A DNA stretch of 23,221 nt, taken from a virus. Where the stretch lies: IMG/VR virus record IMGVR_UViG_3300013126_003460, positions 1 to 23,221 of that record; one strand, written 5' to 3'. The notes beneath the pieces were generated by a model. The model was not told the DNA's origin and ran no database searches. It was given only the letters and a program-made list of their open reading frames with translations. Both the position numbers and the translations under genes were made by a program. Positions 15,886 to 23,221 of this stretch are shown here, piece after piece. The stretch's first letter is position 1, and each line of letters starts with the position of its first letter.

Positions 15886-16907
15886 AAAAAATACTTATAG
15901 CTGGAGTTCAAAAGTCCCTGATAAGTCCTTAATAGATAAAATTGTTGACGAAATTCATGAATTTTGTCCAAGTAAACAAAAAAAGGTTCCTTTTTATTTA
16001 GATGTTTTGCCAAACTTTGAATATAATCATGATCAGGATGCTTTTCATTTACTATTAAAATCAAAAAAAGGAAATTGGCGATTTGGTAATCAACTTTATT
16101 GAAAATCAGATTATTGAAAAAAAGGTAATATTCATAGGGTATATTTACGATCAATTAAAATGTTATCGTGATATATCATATGTTATTTCAGCGTATGCTA
16201 ATGATATAAGATTTTTATCAAATAAGTCAACATTAGAAATGGCCAAAGGGTATTGGATCGACGGCACTCCTCAGGTTAGACTATTCGCCGAAATAGTTGT
16301 TCATAAATTTATAAAAAGTACTTTAGTTGAAATTTTTTTAAAAAATAATATAAATCAATCAACGATTGATCATTTAGTATCATTATGTGACATAATAATA
16401 AATGTTTTAGAGTATGGTTTAAATAGTTTACCTAAAGAAAAAGTAACCACAAATAGTTTACGTCATGATATTTTTTTAGGTACAGATAGAACAGGAAACG
16501 GGTTTGCTAATGATTTGAGAAATCCCCAAGTATTAGCTCCTTATTTGTTTGTTTTTAGTCAAAGAACTTTAAATGAAGCTGACATAAATTTGAATATAGA
16601 AATAAAGGATCCTATTAAGGCTAGAAATTTTAGTAAAAATGAAATTGGATTAGCAAGTATGTTTACTGTTTTTAGTGCTACTAATTTAGGGTTAGATACT
16701 GGATTTTGTGCTTGTATCAGAAACGGGAATCAAATTGGAAATAGATTAGGACATAATGATCCCGTACTATTATATATAGGAATTGGATATTCTAGTAAAG
16801 AAAAAATATATTTTAATCCAGTAATACATGAATATCTTAGTATACCAGATAGTGATTATGATGTCAGACCTAATTTAGATACACATTATAAGTTTATAAC
16901 ACCATGA
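15857..16907 (+). pseudogene. Nitroreductase-like gene interrupted by a frame change
   Basis: Two reading frames together look like one flavin nitroreductase-fold protein of about 349 residues. The first, 15857-16102 (81 aa), starts MDWKTIIKNRKNTYSW, the usual N-terminal Arg-rich region. The second frame is open from 16059 to 16907 and holds NPQVLAPYLF, NEIGLASMFT and LLYIGIGY, typical of the core and C-terminus. The second part has only a TTG at 16083 and no ribosome site. The frames overlap at a run of seven A (16063-16069); removing one A joins them as LLLKSKKEIGDL. Causes could be a real mutation, a sequencing error or +1 frameshifting. If intact, it would be an FMN-dependent oxidoreductase. 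The family call is moderate, since the middle is divergent. Confidence 0.65.
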
Positions 16908-18124
16908 AACACTTAGTTTGTAGTAAAATGTGGACTGATATAAACATATCAGTTCCAAAAATGGAATTTAGAAATTGTTGTAAACGAGAAATCCAACCTA
17001 TTACTATCGAAGAGATAAAAGAATTGGGTCCTGAGGTATTTGTAAAGAACTATCACCTTATGGAGGACAAAAAGTATTTTATTGAGAAAAATCAATTACC
17101 AGAAAAATGTAAATATTGTAAAGATGTTTGGCCTAATAGTATATGGAAAAATTGGAATGAATGGCAATCTAAAGATTGGTCAAAAGATGAATTAGAAAAT
17201 TTACTTAACGAAGATAGGACTACATATATTGAGTTAATGTTATCTACTACATGCAATCAAACTTGTATGTATTGTACATGGGAAGTTAGTAGTCTTTGGG
17301 CAGAGGTACATAATAAACAAGTATCTAAGAATCAAGAATGGAAGGAAGCTGTATTATATGCTCTTTATCAATATATTGAAAAATATCAAGTTAATAGAAC
17401 ATCTAGATTAGTGTATAATTTTTTAGGTGGCGAACCTTTTTTAGACTTAGAACTTCTGGATGTAATTAAAAAAATACTACTTATACACAAAGAACCTAAA
17501 CGGCCAATTATAATTAATATTACATCTAACCTAAATGTTAAATCAAAAGTTATAGAGAATTATTTAGAGATAATAAAAAATAATAAAGATTTTACTTGGT
17601 CATTAAGTGCTAGTATTGATGCAATTGGAACAGTTGGTGAAGAACTTCGTGATGGTTTAAAAATAGAAAGATTTAAAGAAAATTTAGAACTCTTAATTTC
17701 AAGCAAATTAATATCTCATATTGATATATTACCAAGCGTTAGTTCGATAAGCATACCAGAATATCCAGAATTAATTAGATGGATTAAAAATATTATGTAT
17801 AAACATGGTATTTTAAATCAATACGGCAGTCTTTGGTCATTGGGAGTAAATGTAGTTACTTGGCCAGAGGGTCTGCATCCTGGTACCCTACCTAATAGTT
17901 ATAAAACATACATTGATGAATGTGAAAAAGAAATTATGGATCTAAATAATCACTATATGAAAAAGCAGTTGATGATTCATTTTCAAAATTTAAGAAATAT
18001 GATTGGAACAAGAAGAAGTGATATAGACAAACATAGAATTAATACTTATTTTCAAGAACATTCTCGATTAAAAAATAAAGATTATTTCAAAATATTTCCA
18101 ATTGTTAATGAATTAATAAAATGA
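16904..18124 (+). CDS. Radical SAM enzyme with N-terminal cysteine module
   Basis: A 406-residue protein. N-terminal module: C6, C25-C26 (FRNCC), C69-x2-C72. Radical SAM site: C117-x3-C121-x2-C124 (TCNQTCMYC), followed by LGGEP. Aromatic residues after the cluster (WEVSSLWAE) and the C-terminal HxGTLP-like segment differ from the other family members, making it the most divergent of the four with this architecture. It overlaps the nitroreductase-like gene and the next gene by 4 bases each. It does not contain the FC-x2-PW start of the 11610 and 14659 proteins. The substrate is unknown. Confidence 0.87.
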   Translation: MKHLVCSKMWTDINISVPKMEFRNCCKREIQPITIEEIKELGPEVFVKNYHLMEDKKYFIEKNQLPEKCKYCKDVWPNSIWKNWNEWQSKDWSKDELENLLNEDRTTYIELMLSTTCNQTCMYCTWEVSSLWAEVHNKQVSKNQEWKEAVLYALYQYIEKYQVNRTSRLVYNFLGGEPFLDLELLDVIKKILLIHKEPKRPIIINITSNLNVKSKVIENYLEIIKNNKDFTWSLSASIDAIGTVGEELRDGLKIERFKENLELLISSKLISHIDILPSVSSISIPEYPELIRWIKNIMYKHGILNQYGSLWSLGVNVVTWPEGLHPGTLPNSYKTYIDECEKEIMDLNNHYMKKQLMIHFQNLRNMIGTRRSDIDKHRINTYFQEHSRLKNKDYFKIFPIVNELIK

Positions 18125-19542
18125 ATACACCATCTACCCACTCTATAAATTTTATAACCAATAAGAATGAAAGAAAAAATTCCATTATTTACATTTTTTG
18201 GAATGATTGGTTTACTAATAATAGAAAGTATAACAATAATTTTAATTTTGCAAACGAATTGATGGCATTTACTAATAGTTGTTCAAATAGTAATTTAAAC
18301 CATAATTTTAATAAAATTATAACTTATAATTTAGAGGAAGCTATTGACTTAGCAAGTGATGCTGGGTTTCCATATGCAATAGTTCAAACTCCTGGGCATG
18401 TGATAATGTCAAACTTTGATAGTACTATTAGAGACTATCTTTGGTCTATAAATACTGATTGGTCTGTAATAGGTCATATATTAAATTTTAAAAAGTATAA
18501 TAGTTGGTTAACTTTACATGATCAATGCTTTGTGTTGAATCTTAAGCATGTTAATTTTGTGGGGAGTAATATAGGGTATCCAGATAAAGGTGTGAGATTA
18601 TTTCCTGATTATACACCAAGTGAAGAAAACTTTCATGATGACTATACACCAAAAACAATTGAATTTAATGAAAAGTATTTTAGAACTGGTGGATATGGGT
18701 TAGGATGGAAATGGCTAAGCTATGGGCTAATCAATAACAGCATTCGTACATTTAATAATGACATTAGGAATAAAAAAATTCATTTATATCCAGAAAATCC
18801 AGGAAATCAGGAAGCGTGGTATAATGAAAATTCTGTTAGTGATGAAAACCAATTAAAGAAAATTGTAAAACAATTTAAAGTAAGTGATCCAAGGCAACAT
18901 GTTTTTAATAATGAAAATGTTTTTCCAGGATTGCCTAATATTATAAAAGATAAAATAGAAAATGTAGTAGTAGCGGCCAGTGGGTTTTATGGAATGCAAG
19001 TTTCTAAACTATTAAATGCAAAAAATGTTTATTACTATGATCAAGATTTATCTTTACTTAATTTCAGAGAAAGATTAAATTTGGAATGGAATGGAAAGGA
19101 TCCTATTCATAATTATTATTCAAAAGATATGATTGTCTTTAATGAAAATGCATTGCCTAGAATAAATGCAATAGATGGCCATATAATAAAAGATCAAAAT
19201 GATTTTGATTTATATTTTCAAGAATTTAGAAGGTTACCTAAATTTTATCAACAAGTAAACATTATCAATGAATGGGAAAAATTTTATAATTTTATACCAA
19301 AGGATGGCTCAACATATATATGGTTGGACAGTATATATACTTACTGGTATAATTTATGGCATTTTAGACCTAGCTTAATTCAAAATAGTTTTATATCTTT
19401 AATTCATAAGTTGCAATCTAAGAAAGACCCAATTTGGATTAATGTAAAAGAGCCGTCTGGGCAATATAGAATATTTGAAGTACATAATTATTGCTCAGAT
19501 TCTTTACAAATGCTTTTTAGTCGATATGAGCACTTTTCCTAA
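18121..19542 (+). CDS. GT-like domain fused to a Rossmann methyltransferase-like domain
   Basis: A 473-residue protein that appears to have two domains. Residues ~20-230 contain PYAIVQTPGHVI, SVIGHIL, LHDQCFVLNLK (132-142) and HDDYTP (172-177), a block pattern I recall in phage proteins that look like GT-A glycosyltransferase folds, although no clear DxD is seen. After a linker, residues ~275-473 begin with NVVVAASGFYG (281-291) and YYYDQD with D307, a SAM-type Rossmann start. It may couple sugar transfer and methylation. It overlaps both neighbours (4 and 17 bases). Fold assignment of both parts is tentative; the N-terminal domain could be inactive or bind something else. Confidence 0.6.
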   Translation: MNTPSTHSINFITNKNERKNSIIYIFWNDWFTNNRKYNNNFNFANELMAFTNSCSNSNLNHNFNKIITYNLEEAIDLASDAGFPYAIVQTPGHVIMSNFDSTIRDYLWSINTDWSVIGHILNFKKYNSWLTLHDQCFVLNLKHVNFVGSNIGYPDKGVRLFPDYTPSEENFHDDYTPKTIEFNEKYFRTGGYGLGWKWLSYGLINNSIRTFNNDIRNKKIHLYPENPGNQEAWYNENSVSDENQLKKIVKQFKVSDPRQHVFNNENVFPGLPNIIKDKIENVVVAASGFYGMQVSKLLNAKNVYYYDQDLSLLNFRERLNLEWNGKDPIHNYYSKDMIVFNENALPRINAIDGHIIKDQNDFDLYFQEFRRLPKFYQQVNIINEWEKFYNFIPKDGSTYIWLDSIYTYWYNLWHFRPSLIQNSFISLIHKLQSKKDPIWINVKEPSGQYRIFEVHNYCSDSLQMLFSRYEHFS

Positions 19543-20107
19543 AATTTTAGTAGCAGGTAATAAGAATTACGGTTTATCAAAAGAGATATGGAAAATATAT
19601 CCTGATACTTTTTTTGCTAGTAGAACTACAGGTTTTGATCTTACAAACAGTAAAGATCAAACTAAGTTAGCAGAATCAATTATAAATTATGATATTTTTA
19701 TTAATTGTAGTGCTTTATGGAAGTTTAATCAAACGGTTTTATTAGACTTAATATATAAAAAATGTATAGAAAATAAGCATAAACCATACATAATATGCAT
19801 AGGATCAACTACTGATAGAGTAAAAAAAGGTGGATCTTGGTTATATAATGCAGAAAAAAAAGCACTAAGGGATTATTGCAATACTTTAGGAATGAATGGT
19901 GTATGGGACAATGGGCCTAAAATTACATTAATAAGTTTTGGCAGTTTAACGAATGTTCAAGATAAGCATCCAAATAGAACATGCCTGCCTATAGAGGAAG
20001 CAGCTAAATATATTAAATGGTTAATAGATCAACCTAGTTATTTATGTATTAATGAAATAAGTGTAGACCCTATTCAAAATTTTATTTATGATAGAAAAAA
20101 TAAATAG
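19526..20107 (+). CDS. Short-chain dehydrogenase-like protein
   Basis: A 193-residue NAD(P)-binding Rossmann protein of the SDR type. ILVAGNKNYGLS (7-18) stands for the TGxxxGIG loop in degenerate form, FINCSAL (58-64) for the NAG strand, S94 in CIGSTTD for the catalytic Ser, and Y107-x3-K111 (YNAEK) for the catalytic pair. At 193 aa it is short for the family (about 250). I chose the ATG at 19526, which begins just before the first beta-strand; starting at 19475 adds a tail that overlaps the previous gene more deeply. It may oxidise, reduce or epimerise a sugar intermediate. The altered glycine loop makes activity uncertain. Confidence 0.7.
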   Translation: MSTFPKILVAGNKNYGLSKEIWKIYPDTFFASRTTGFDLTNSKDQTKLAESIINYDIFINCSALWKFNQTVLLDLIYKKCIENKHKPYIICIGSTTDRVKKGGSWLYNAEKKALRDYCNTLGMNGVWDNGPKITLISFGSLTNVQDKHPNRTCLPIEEAAKYIKWLIDQPSYLCINEISVDPIQNFIYDRKNK

Positions 20108-20837
20108 TAAATTTGGAATAATAAATTCATCAGATATTAGACAACTTATGGCCGTATCTTCATTAATTGAGGAAGGTCCTATTTTAGAAATTGGGACATG
20201 GCTTGGTAAGAGTGCATACGTAATAGCTTGTTCTAAAAAGGAAAATGTGATCATTCATTGTGTGGATCCATTTATGAGTGATTTTGATAACACATATCTT
20301 TATCCAAAAGCTTTATTGACTAAGTATTATCTAGATTATTGTAGTAACTTAGACTTCGAGTATATTAAACATTTAGAAAACATGATAGTAGAAAACTCTG
20401 GAGATAACTTACCAGCGGTTAAATTTCAATTGAAAGAATATCTAGATTCAATAGTATTTCATAGATGTAAAAGTCAAAATTTTTCTCTGGATTTTTCCCC
20501 TCAATTTGCCTTTATTGATGGTGGGCATAGTTATGAAGAATGTTACAGTGATTTAAAAAAGGTAATTGTCTATGAGGAATGTTTAATACTTGTTCATGAT
20601 TATGATATACCAGATGTCAGGGAAGCTTGTCATATGATAATAAAAGAATATAAAAGATATTTTGTTAAATGTAATAAAAACATGTTTTATATACTTGATA
20701 AAGAAATGAAATATAAGGATAAGGTATTAGGCATTGTATCTAAAGAGAAAAAAATAAAAGAGTTAGAATACGAGCAATCAATGATTAGAATTTTAATGGA
20801 AAAAAAGGTAAAAGATGAAACTTACTATATTCGGTGA
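20088..20837 (+). CDS. Class I SAM methyltransferase (Methyltransf_24-like)
   Basis: A 249-residue protein. ILEIGTWLGKSA (32-43) is a good SAM-binding motif I, HCVDPF (57-62) supplies the ribose-binding acid, and FIDGGHSYEEC (142-152) plus LVHDYDIPDV (168-177) are characteristic of the Methyltransf_24/cephalosporin-hydroxylase-like group, often found in sugar and capsule clusters. The last ~45 residues are a Lys/Glu-rich helix, possibly coiled coil, and overlap the following tiny gene by 23 bases. The start overlaps the SDR gene by 20 bases. The substrate is not apparent; methylation of a sugar hydroxyl would suit the context. Confidence 0.8.
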   Translation: MIEKINSKFGIINSSDIRQLMAVSSLIEEGPILEIGTWLGKSAYVIACSKKENVIIHCVDPFMSDFDNTYLYPKALLTKYYLDYCSNLDFEYIKHLENMIVENSGDNLPAVKFQLKEYLDSIVFHRCKSQNFSLDFSPQFAFIDGGHSYEECYSDLKKVIVYEECLILVHDYDIPDVREACHMIIKEYKRYFVKCNKNMFYILDKEMKYKDKVLGIVSKEKKIKELEYEQSMIRILMEKKVKDETYYIR

Positions 20838-20994
20838 TAGTTTTGGAGATGATCATTTTCTATGGCCAAGATATTATAAAGATGTTGGACCTTCATGGAT
20901 TGAGTATGTCGCCGAAAAGACAAATTATGAAATTGATACTATTAGAGGTAAAGATTTTTATTTTAATAAATTAGATACACTTGAGAATAAATGA
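20815..20994 (+). pseudogene. SGNH-hydrolase-like N-terminal fragment 1
   Basis: A 59-codon frame, too short to be a whole enzyme, beginning MKLTIFGDSFGD. The GDS motif with a preceding beta-strand is block I of SGNH/GDSL hydrolases, carrying the catalytic Ser; WIEYVAEK then matches the first helix of the phage versions. Blocks with the catalytic Asp and His are missing, and the frame ends at a TGA at 20992. Either it is the remnant of a truncated acetyl-esterase-type gene or a chimera of collapsed cassettes. It overlaps the methyltransferase by 23 bases. Confidence 0.55.
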
Positions 20995-21065
20995 AAATTG
21001 GAATTTACGGCGATAGCTATGCTGATTACAACTACACTCTAGGTAATAAAAAAAATTGGATATAA
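20991..21065 (+). pseudogene. SGNH-hydrolase-like N-terminal fragment 2
   Basis: A 24-codon frame starting on an ATGA overlap with the fragment before it. It reads MKIGIYGDSYAD, again the strand plus GDS block I of an SGNH hydrolase, then stops at TAA (21063-21065) before any other conserved block. It is a second, independent beginning of the same kind of gene, with a different sequence, directly next to the first. The next gene starts five bases later. Confidence 0.5.
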
Positions 21066-21069
21066 ACAT

Positions 21070-22305
21070 ATGAGTGAAAACAAAGACCTTAAGTGGAGTG
21101 CTTATGATTTTACGGTTATTCCATATGATGACATTGTTCGTGTGGGGCAACGTACAATGTTGTATAAAGACTTATTTACTGTGAGCTGGTTATTGGGAAG
21201 ATACTGTAATTATAGGTGTAGTTATTGTTGGCCTTATGCACGTAGTGATACTAAAGATCATAGACCTACAGAATTATGCTTGAAAACGATTGATGAAATA
21301 AAAAGACAAGCCAGAGAACGTAACTTTAATAGTTTTCATTTTAGCTTAAGTGGTGGGGAGCCAACATTTCATCCAGGGTATATAGATATATTGAATTACT
21401 TAAATGACGATGTTGTTAATACAAATTATACAAGTGTTCATATGACTAGTAATATGAGTAGGCCGATTAAATGGTTTCAAGAAAAATATTGTACTGCTGT
21501 AAGTAAATTTCATAGAGCTAGTATTACAGCCAGCTTACATACAGAGCATGTTAATACAAGAGAAAAGATGCAGGAATTTGCAGATAAACTTATTCTTTGT
21601 CAAGAACATGATGTACAAATCACTATTAATATGGTTATGGTTCCTGAATGGTTTGAAAGAGACTTTGACAATGCTCTGTTCTTTCACGACCAAGGCATCA
21701 ATGTCACTCTTAAACCGCAAAGCGATCCCACAGCCAGCAGAGTAGTTGATGGATACACTAAAGAAATGTTGGCCAAACTACATAATGGTATGCCACAAAG
21801 AGCATTTACTGAGGATAAAGCTACTAAGGTTAAAAAGGTTGTTAGACCTGAACCAAAGTTTTTTAAGACTCCTGATCCTATTTTTAAAGAAGAAAATAGC
21901 AAAATACCACAACATTTTCAAGTTGAATTTATGGATTCAAAAAAGAAGATATGGTATATGGATCAAGCTGAACGGTTCAATGCTTTTAATTTTAATAAAT
22001 TTAATGGGTGGGAATGTAGTAGTGGATACAGAGGAATTATAATTAGAGAACCAGATGGCAGCATTAAAAGAAGTTATAGTTGTTATGATGAACCAATTGG
22101 TAATATTGAAATTGGTTTTAAATTATATGATGGTCCTAAACCTTGTACGAGCCCAAGTTGTGTAAGTAGTGCAGATAGTAAAATTCCAAAAAGAGCACCT
22201 GGCACACAATTACCCTTATGGCCAGGAGATAAATCTTATTTAAAATCAGAAACTAAAGGGAATACTTTAGCGATAACTGAAGCGCAAGCAACGGCTATTT
22301 CTTGA
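21070..22305 (+). CDS. Radical SAM enzyme with C-terminal four-Cys cluster
   Basis: A 411-residue radical SAM protein. C46-x3-C50-x2-C53 (YCNYRCSYC) is the catalytic cluster, and SGGEPTFHPG (94-103) the SAM-binding loop. C316, C338, C359 and C364 near the end suggest a single auxiliary cluster. Unlike the other five, it has no N-terminal cysteine set and its codon usage is less extreme in A+T, closer to the phage core. It lies convergent to thyX, and the last ~23 codons (from about 22236) are antisense to the end of thyX. No terminator is seen in between. This member may be an older resident than the island genes. The substrate is unknown. Confidence 0.87.
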   Translation: MSENKDLKWSAYDFTVIPYDDIVRVGQRTMLYKDLFTVSWLLGRYCNYRCSYCWPYARSDTKDHRPTELCLKTIDEIKRQARERNFNSFHFSLSGGEPTFHPGYIDILNYLNDDVVNTNYTSVHMTSNMSRPIKWFQEKYCTAVSKFHRASITASLHTEHVNTREKMQEFADKLILCQEHDVQITINMVMVPEWFERDFDNALFFHDQGINVTLKPQSDPTASRVVDGYTKEMLAKLHNGMPQRAFTEDKATKVKKVVRPEPKFFKTPDPIFKEENSKIPQHFQVEFMDSKKKIWYMDQAERFNAFNFNKFNGWECSSGYRGIIIREPDGSIKRSYSCYDEPIGNIEIGFKLYDGPKPCTSPSCVSSADSKIPKRAPGTQLPLWPGDKSYLKSETKGNTLAITEAQATAIS

Positions 22306-22910
22306 TGTTCTAATTGTGTACCATTTTCACTACGTAGTTCAATATAATGCACCCAACTACGAATAGTTCCATTCATATATAACTTACTTTCCATTATACC
22401 CTCAGGCAATACAGCACGAGCCTGTTCTTTGGCTATGCCGTTATTAACAGCCCAAGTGTAGGCTTTTCTTGCAGCCTTAATGACTTCTTCTTGTTGTTGA
22501 ATCCATTGTTCTCTAAGTACACTATGTTCGATGGTAGCATCAAGTTCAATACTGTTCTGTCTATTTTTGGTGTCCTGCAAGCGGGCTTCTCTAAGTACGA
22601 ACGAGAGGTCCTTAGTAGGGTCAGCATATCGCTGGCTGAACTCTTGGAAACTGAAACTTCTGTGTCTGAGTATCTGTCTGGCAATGTCTCTTGTTGTGGT
22701 AATTTCGAGACAGGCACTGACCATTTCCAGTGGGCTCCAGTGTTTGTGCTCAACCAAGTATTTGATGAGTCGTTGGCTTGTGTCTGTGTTGAGTTGATTG
22801 CTTGGATTGGAGACACGGGCGCAGAAAGCAATAAGGTCCTGCGCATCCTCGATACCAAGAGATCTAAGTTCCTCAGTGGGTTCTGAACTGGAGATAAGTT
22901 TAACATTCAT
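22236..22910 (-). CDS. thyX: Flavin-dependent thymidylate synthase ThyX
   Basis: A 224-residue ThyX, which makes dTMP from dUMP with methylene-tetrahydrofolate, FAD and NADPH, supplying thymidine for phage DNA. The signature RHRx7S is exact: R82-H83-R84 followed by S92 in RHRSFSFQEFSQRY. Family features around it also fit (HWSPLEM near residue 57, RAVLPEG and a C-terminal QLEHQEIA). Length is normal. Its ATG at 22910 overlaps the TGA of the upstream minus-strand gene (22907-22909), forming a two-gene unit. Its 3' end overlaps the convergent radical SAM gene by 70 bases. G+C content is higher than in the island, as expected for a long-term phage gene. Confidence 0.95.
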   Translation of the reverse strand: MNVKLISSSEPTEELRSLGIEDAQDLIAFCARVSNPSNQLNTDTSQRLIKYLVEHKHWSPLEMVSACLEITTTRDIARQILRHRSFSFQEFSQRYADPTKDLSFVLREARLQDTKNRQNSIELDATIEHSVLREQWIQQQEEVIKAARKAYTWAVNNGIAKEQARAVLPEGIMESKLYMNGTIRSWVHYIELRSENGTQLEHQEIAVACASVIAKVFPLVSDFK

Positions 22911-23221
22911 TTGAGCCTTCGTTTACGTAAAAATTTATTAGTTTCTTTAGTAACATCACGTTTAATTTTGTCAGTGTCCAATTTAAAATCTATACTGTCA
23001 ATATGGCGCTTATAGTTCATAACTAGTTCTTGTATATTACGTTCTATAGTTTGCCAATTTGCATCTCTAGTTTTTGGACTAACATCAATAGTCCAAATTC
23101 TTTTATCCTTAAATTTAACGTGTACACTACACAAATACTCTATAGGAACTACGTTTAATTTAACTTCTTCAAATATCTCCGGCCAACTTTCAATAACTTC
23201 CTTACTCAGCTTTTTTCCGGA
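22907..23221 (-). CDS. Conserved phage protein upstream of thyX, start cut off
   Basis: The frame runs open from the window edge to a TGA at 22907-22909, giving at least 104 residues; the TTG at 23134 is not the likely start because coding sequence continues beyond it (KKLSKEVIESWPEIFEEV). I do not know the function. It contains alternating beta-strands and a helix, with DIDVSPK-like and IDFKLDTDKIK segments, ending in a Lys/Arg-rich tail (KFLRKRRLK) that could bind nucleic acid. I recall related proteins of about this length in marine T4-like phages. It overlaps thyX by 4 bases (ATGA), so the two are translationally coupled. Confidence 0.75.
   Translation of the reverse strand, partial: SGKKLSKEVIESWPEIFEEVKLNVVPIEYLCSVHVKFKDKRIWTIDVSPKTRDANWQTIERNIQELVMNYKRHIDSIDFKLDTDKIKRDVTKETNKFLRKRRLK

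Noticed and set aside
15837-16154. Minus-strand open frame of 105 codons
   Set aside because: It is antisense to the end of a radical SAM gene and the nitroreductase-like gene, is Phe/Tyr/Leu-rich low-complexity sequence and has no recognisable domain.
21061-21068. TATAAACA upstream of the last radical SAM gene as a promoter
   Set aside because: Only 7 of 8 bases match in very A/T-rich DNA, and it lies directly against the start codon, leaving no room for a leader with a ribosome site.
22491-22886. Long + strand open frames (131 and 88 codons) in the thyX region
   Set aside because: They are antisense to thyX, whose RHRx7S signature and normal length prove the minus frame is coding.
1-23221. 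tRNA genes, CRISPR arrays, integrase or transposase genes
   Set aside because: I looked for cloverleaf-like stretches, regular spaced repeats and typical recombinase motifs on both strands and saw none; a small tRNA could still escape reading by eye.

Overview
The window looks like part of the genome of a large T4-like (myovirus-type) phage of an aquatic bacterium. The evidence is a single-stranded DNA-binding protein of the gp32 family followed by a UvsX recombinase, a short acidic protein and a UvsY-like mediator, and, at the other end, a flavin-dependent thymidylate synthase (ThyX). Genes are packed head to tail with overlaps of a few bases. I see no tRNA, CRISPR, insertion sequence or integrase, and no photosynthesis or other host-specific gene, so the host cannot be named.

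Layout. Positions 1-733 hold the 3' end of a Pro/Ala-rich protein of unknown role that carries two copies of a QGVAEG peptide element. Positions 734-861 are a regulatory gap with a TATAAATA box, a perfect 10-bp hairpin and a direct repeat. Positions 862-3641 are the replication/recombination core (gene 32, uvsX, a small acidic gene, uvsY). Positions 3628-21065 are a long accessory island, all on the + strand and very A+T-rich. It contains a sugar-isomerase-type cupin, four GT-A-like glycosyltransferase candidates in two related pairs, Rossmann methyltransferases, five radical SAM proteins, two 2-oxoglutarate/Fe(II) oxygenases, a nitroreductase-like gene broken by a frame change, a GT-like/methyltransferase fusion, a degenerate short-chain dehydrogenase and two tiny SGNH-hydrolase N-terminal remnants. 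A sixth radical SAM gene (21070-22305) runs convergently into thyX on the minus strand and overlaps it by 70 bases. The window ends inside a further minus-strand gene coupled to thyX.

How the genes may work together. In the island almost every start codon lies on or just inside the preceding stop. The one real gap is at 11543-11609, which holds an 8-bp hairpin. This suggests one or two long polycistronic units. The enzyme mix (isomerase-type cupin, glycosyltransferases, methyltransferases, SDR, oxygenases, many radical SAM enzymes) fits construction of an elaborate glycan or modified peptide, perhaps on the virion or on the infected cell surface. That role is inference; no substrate is visible. 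The most distinctive sequence feature is that four radical SAM proteins carry an extra cysteine cluster (C-x17-18-CC-x42-62-C-x2-C) before the CxxxCxxC motif, whereas a fifth carries a similar C-x18-CC module at its C-terminus.
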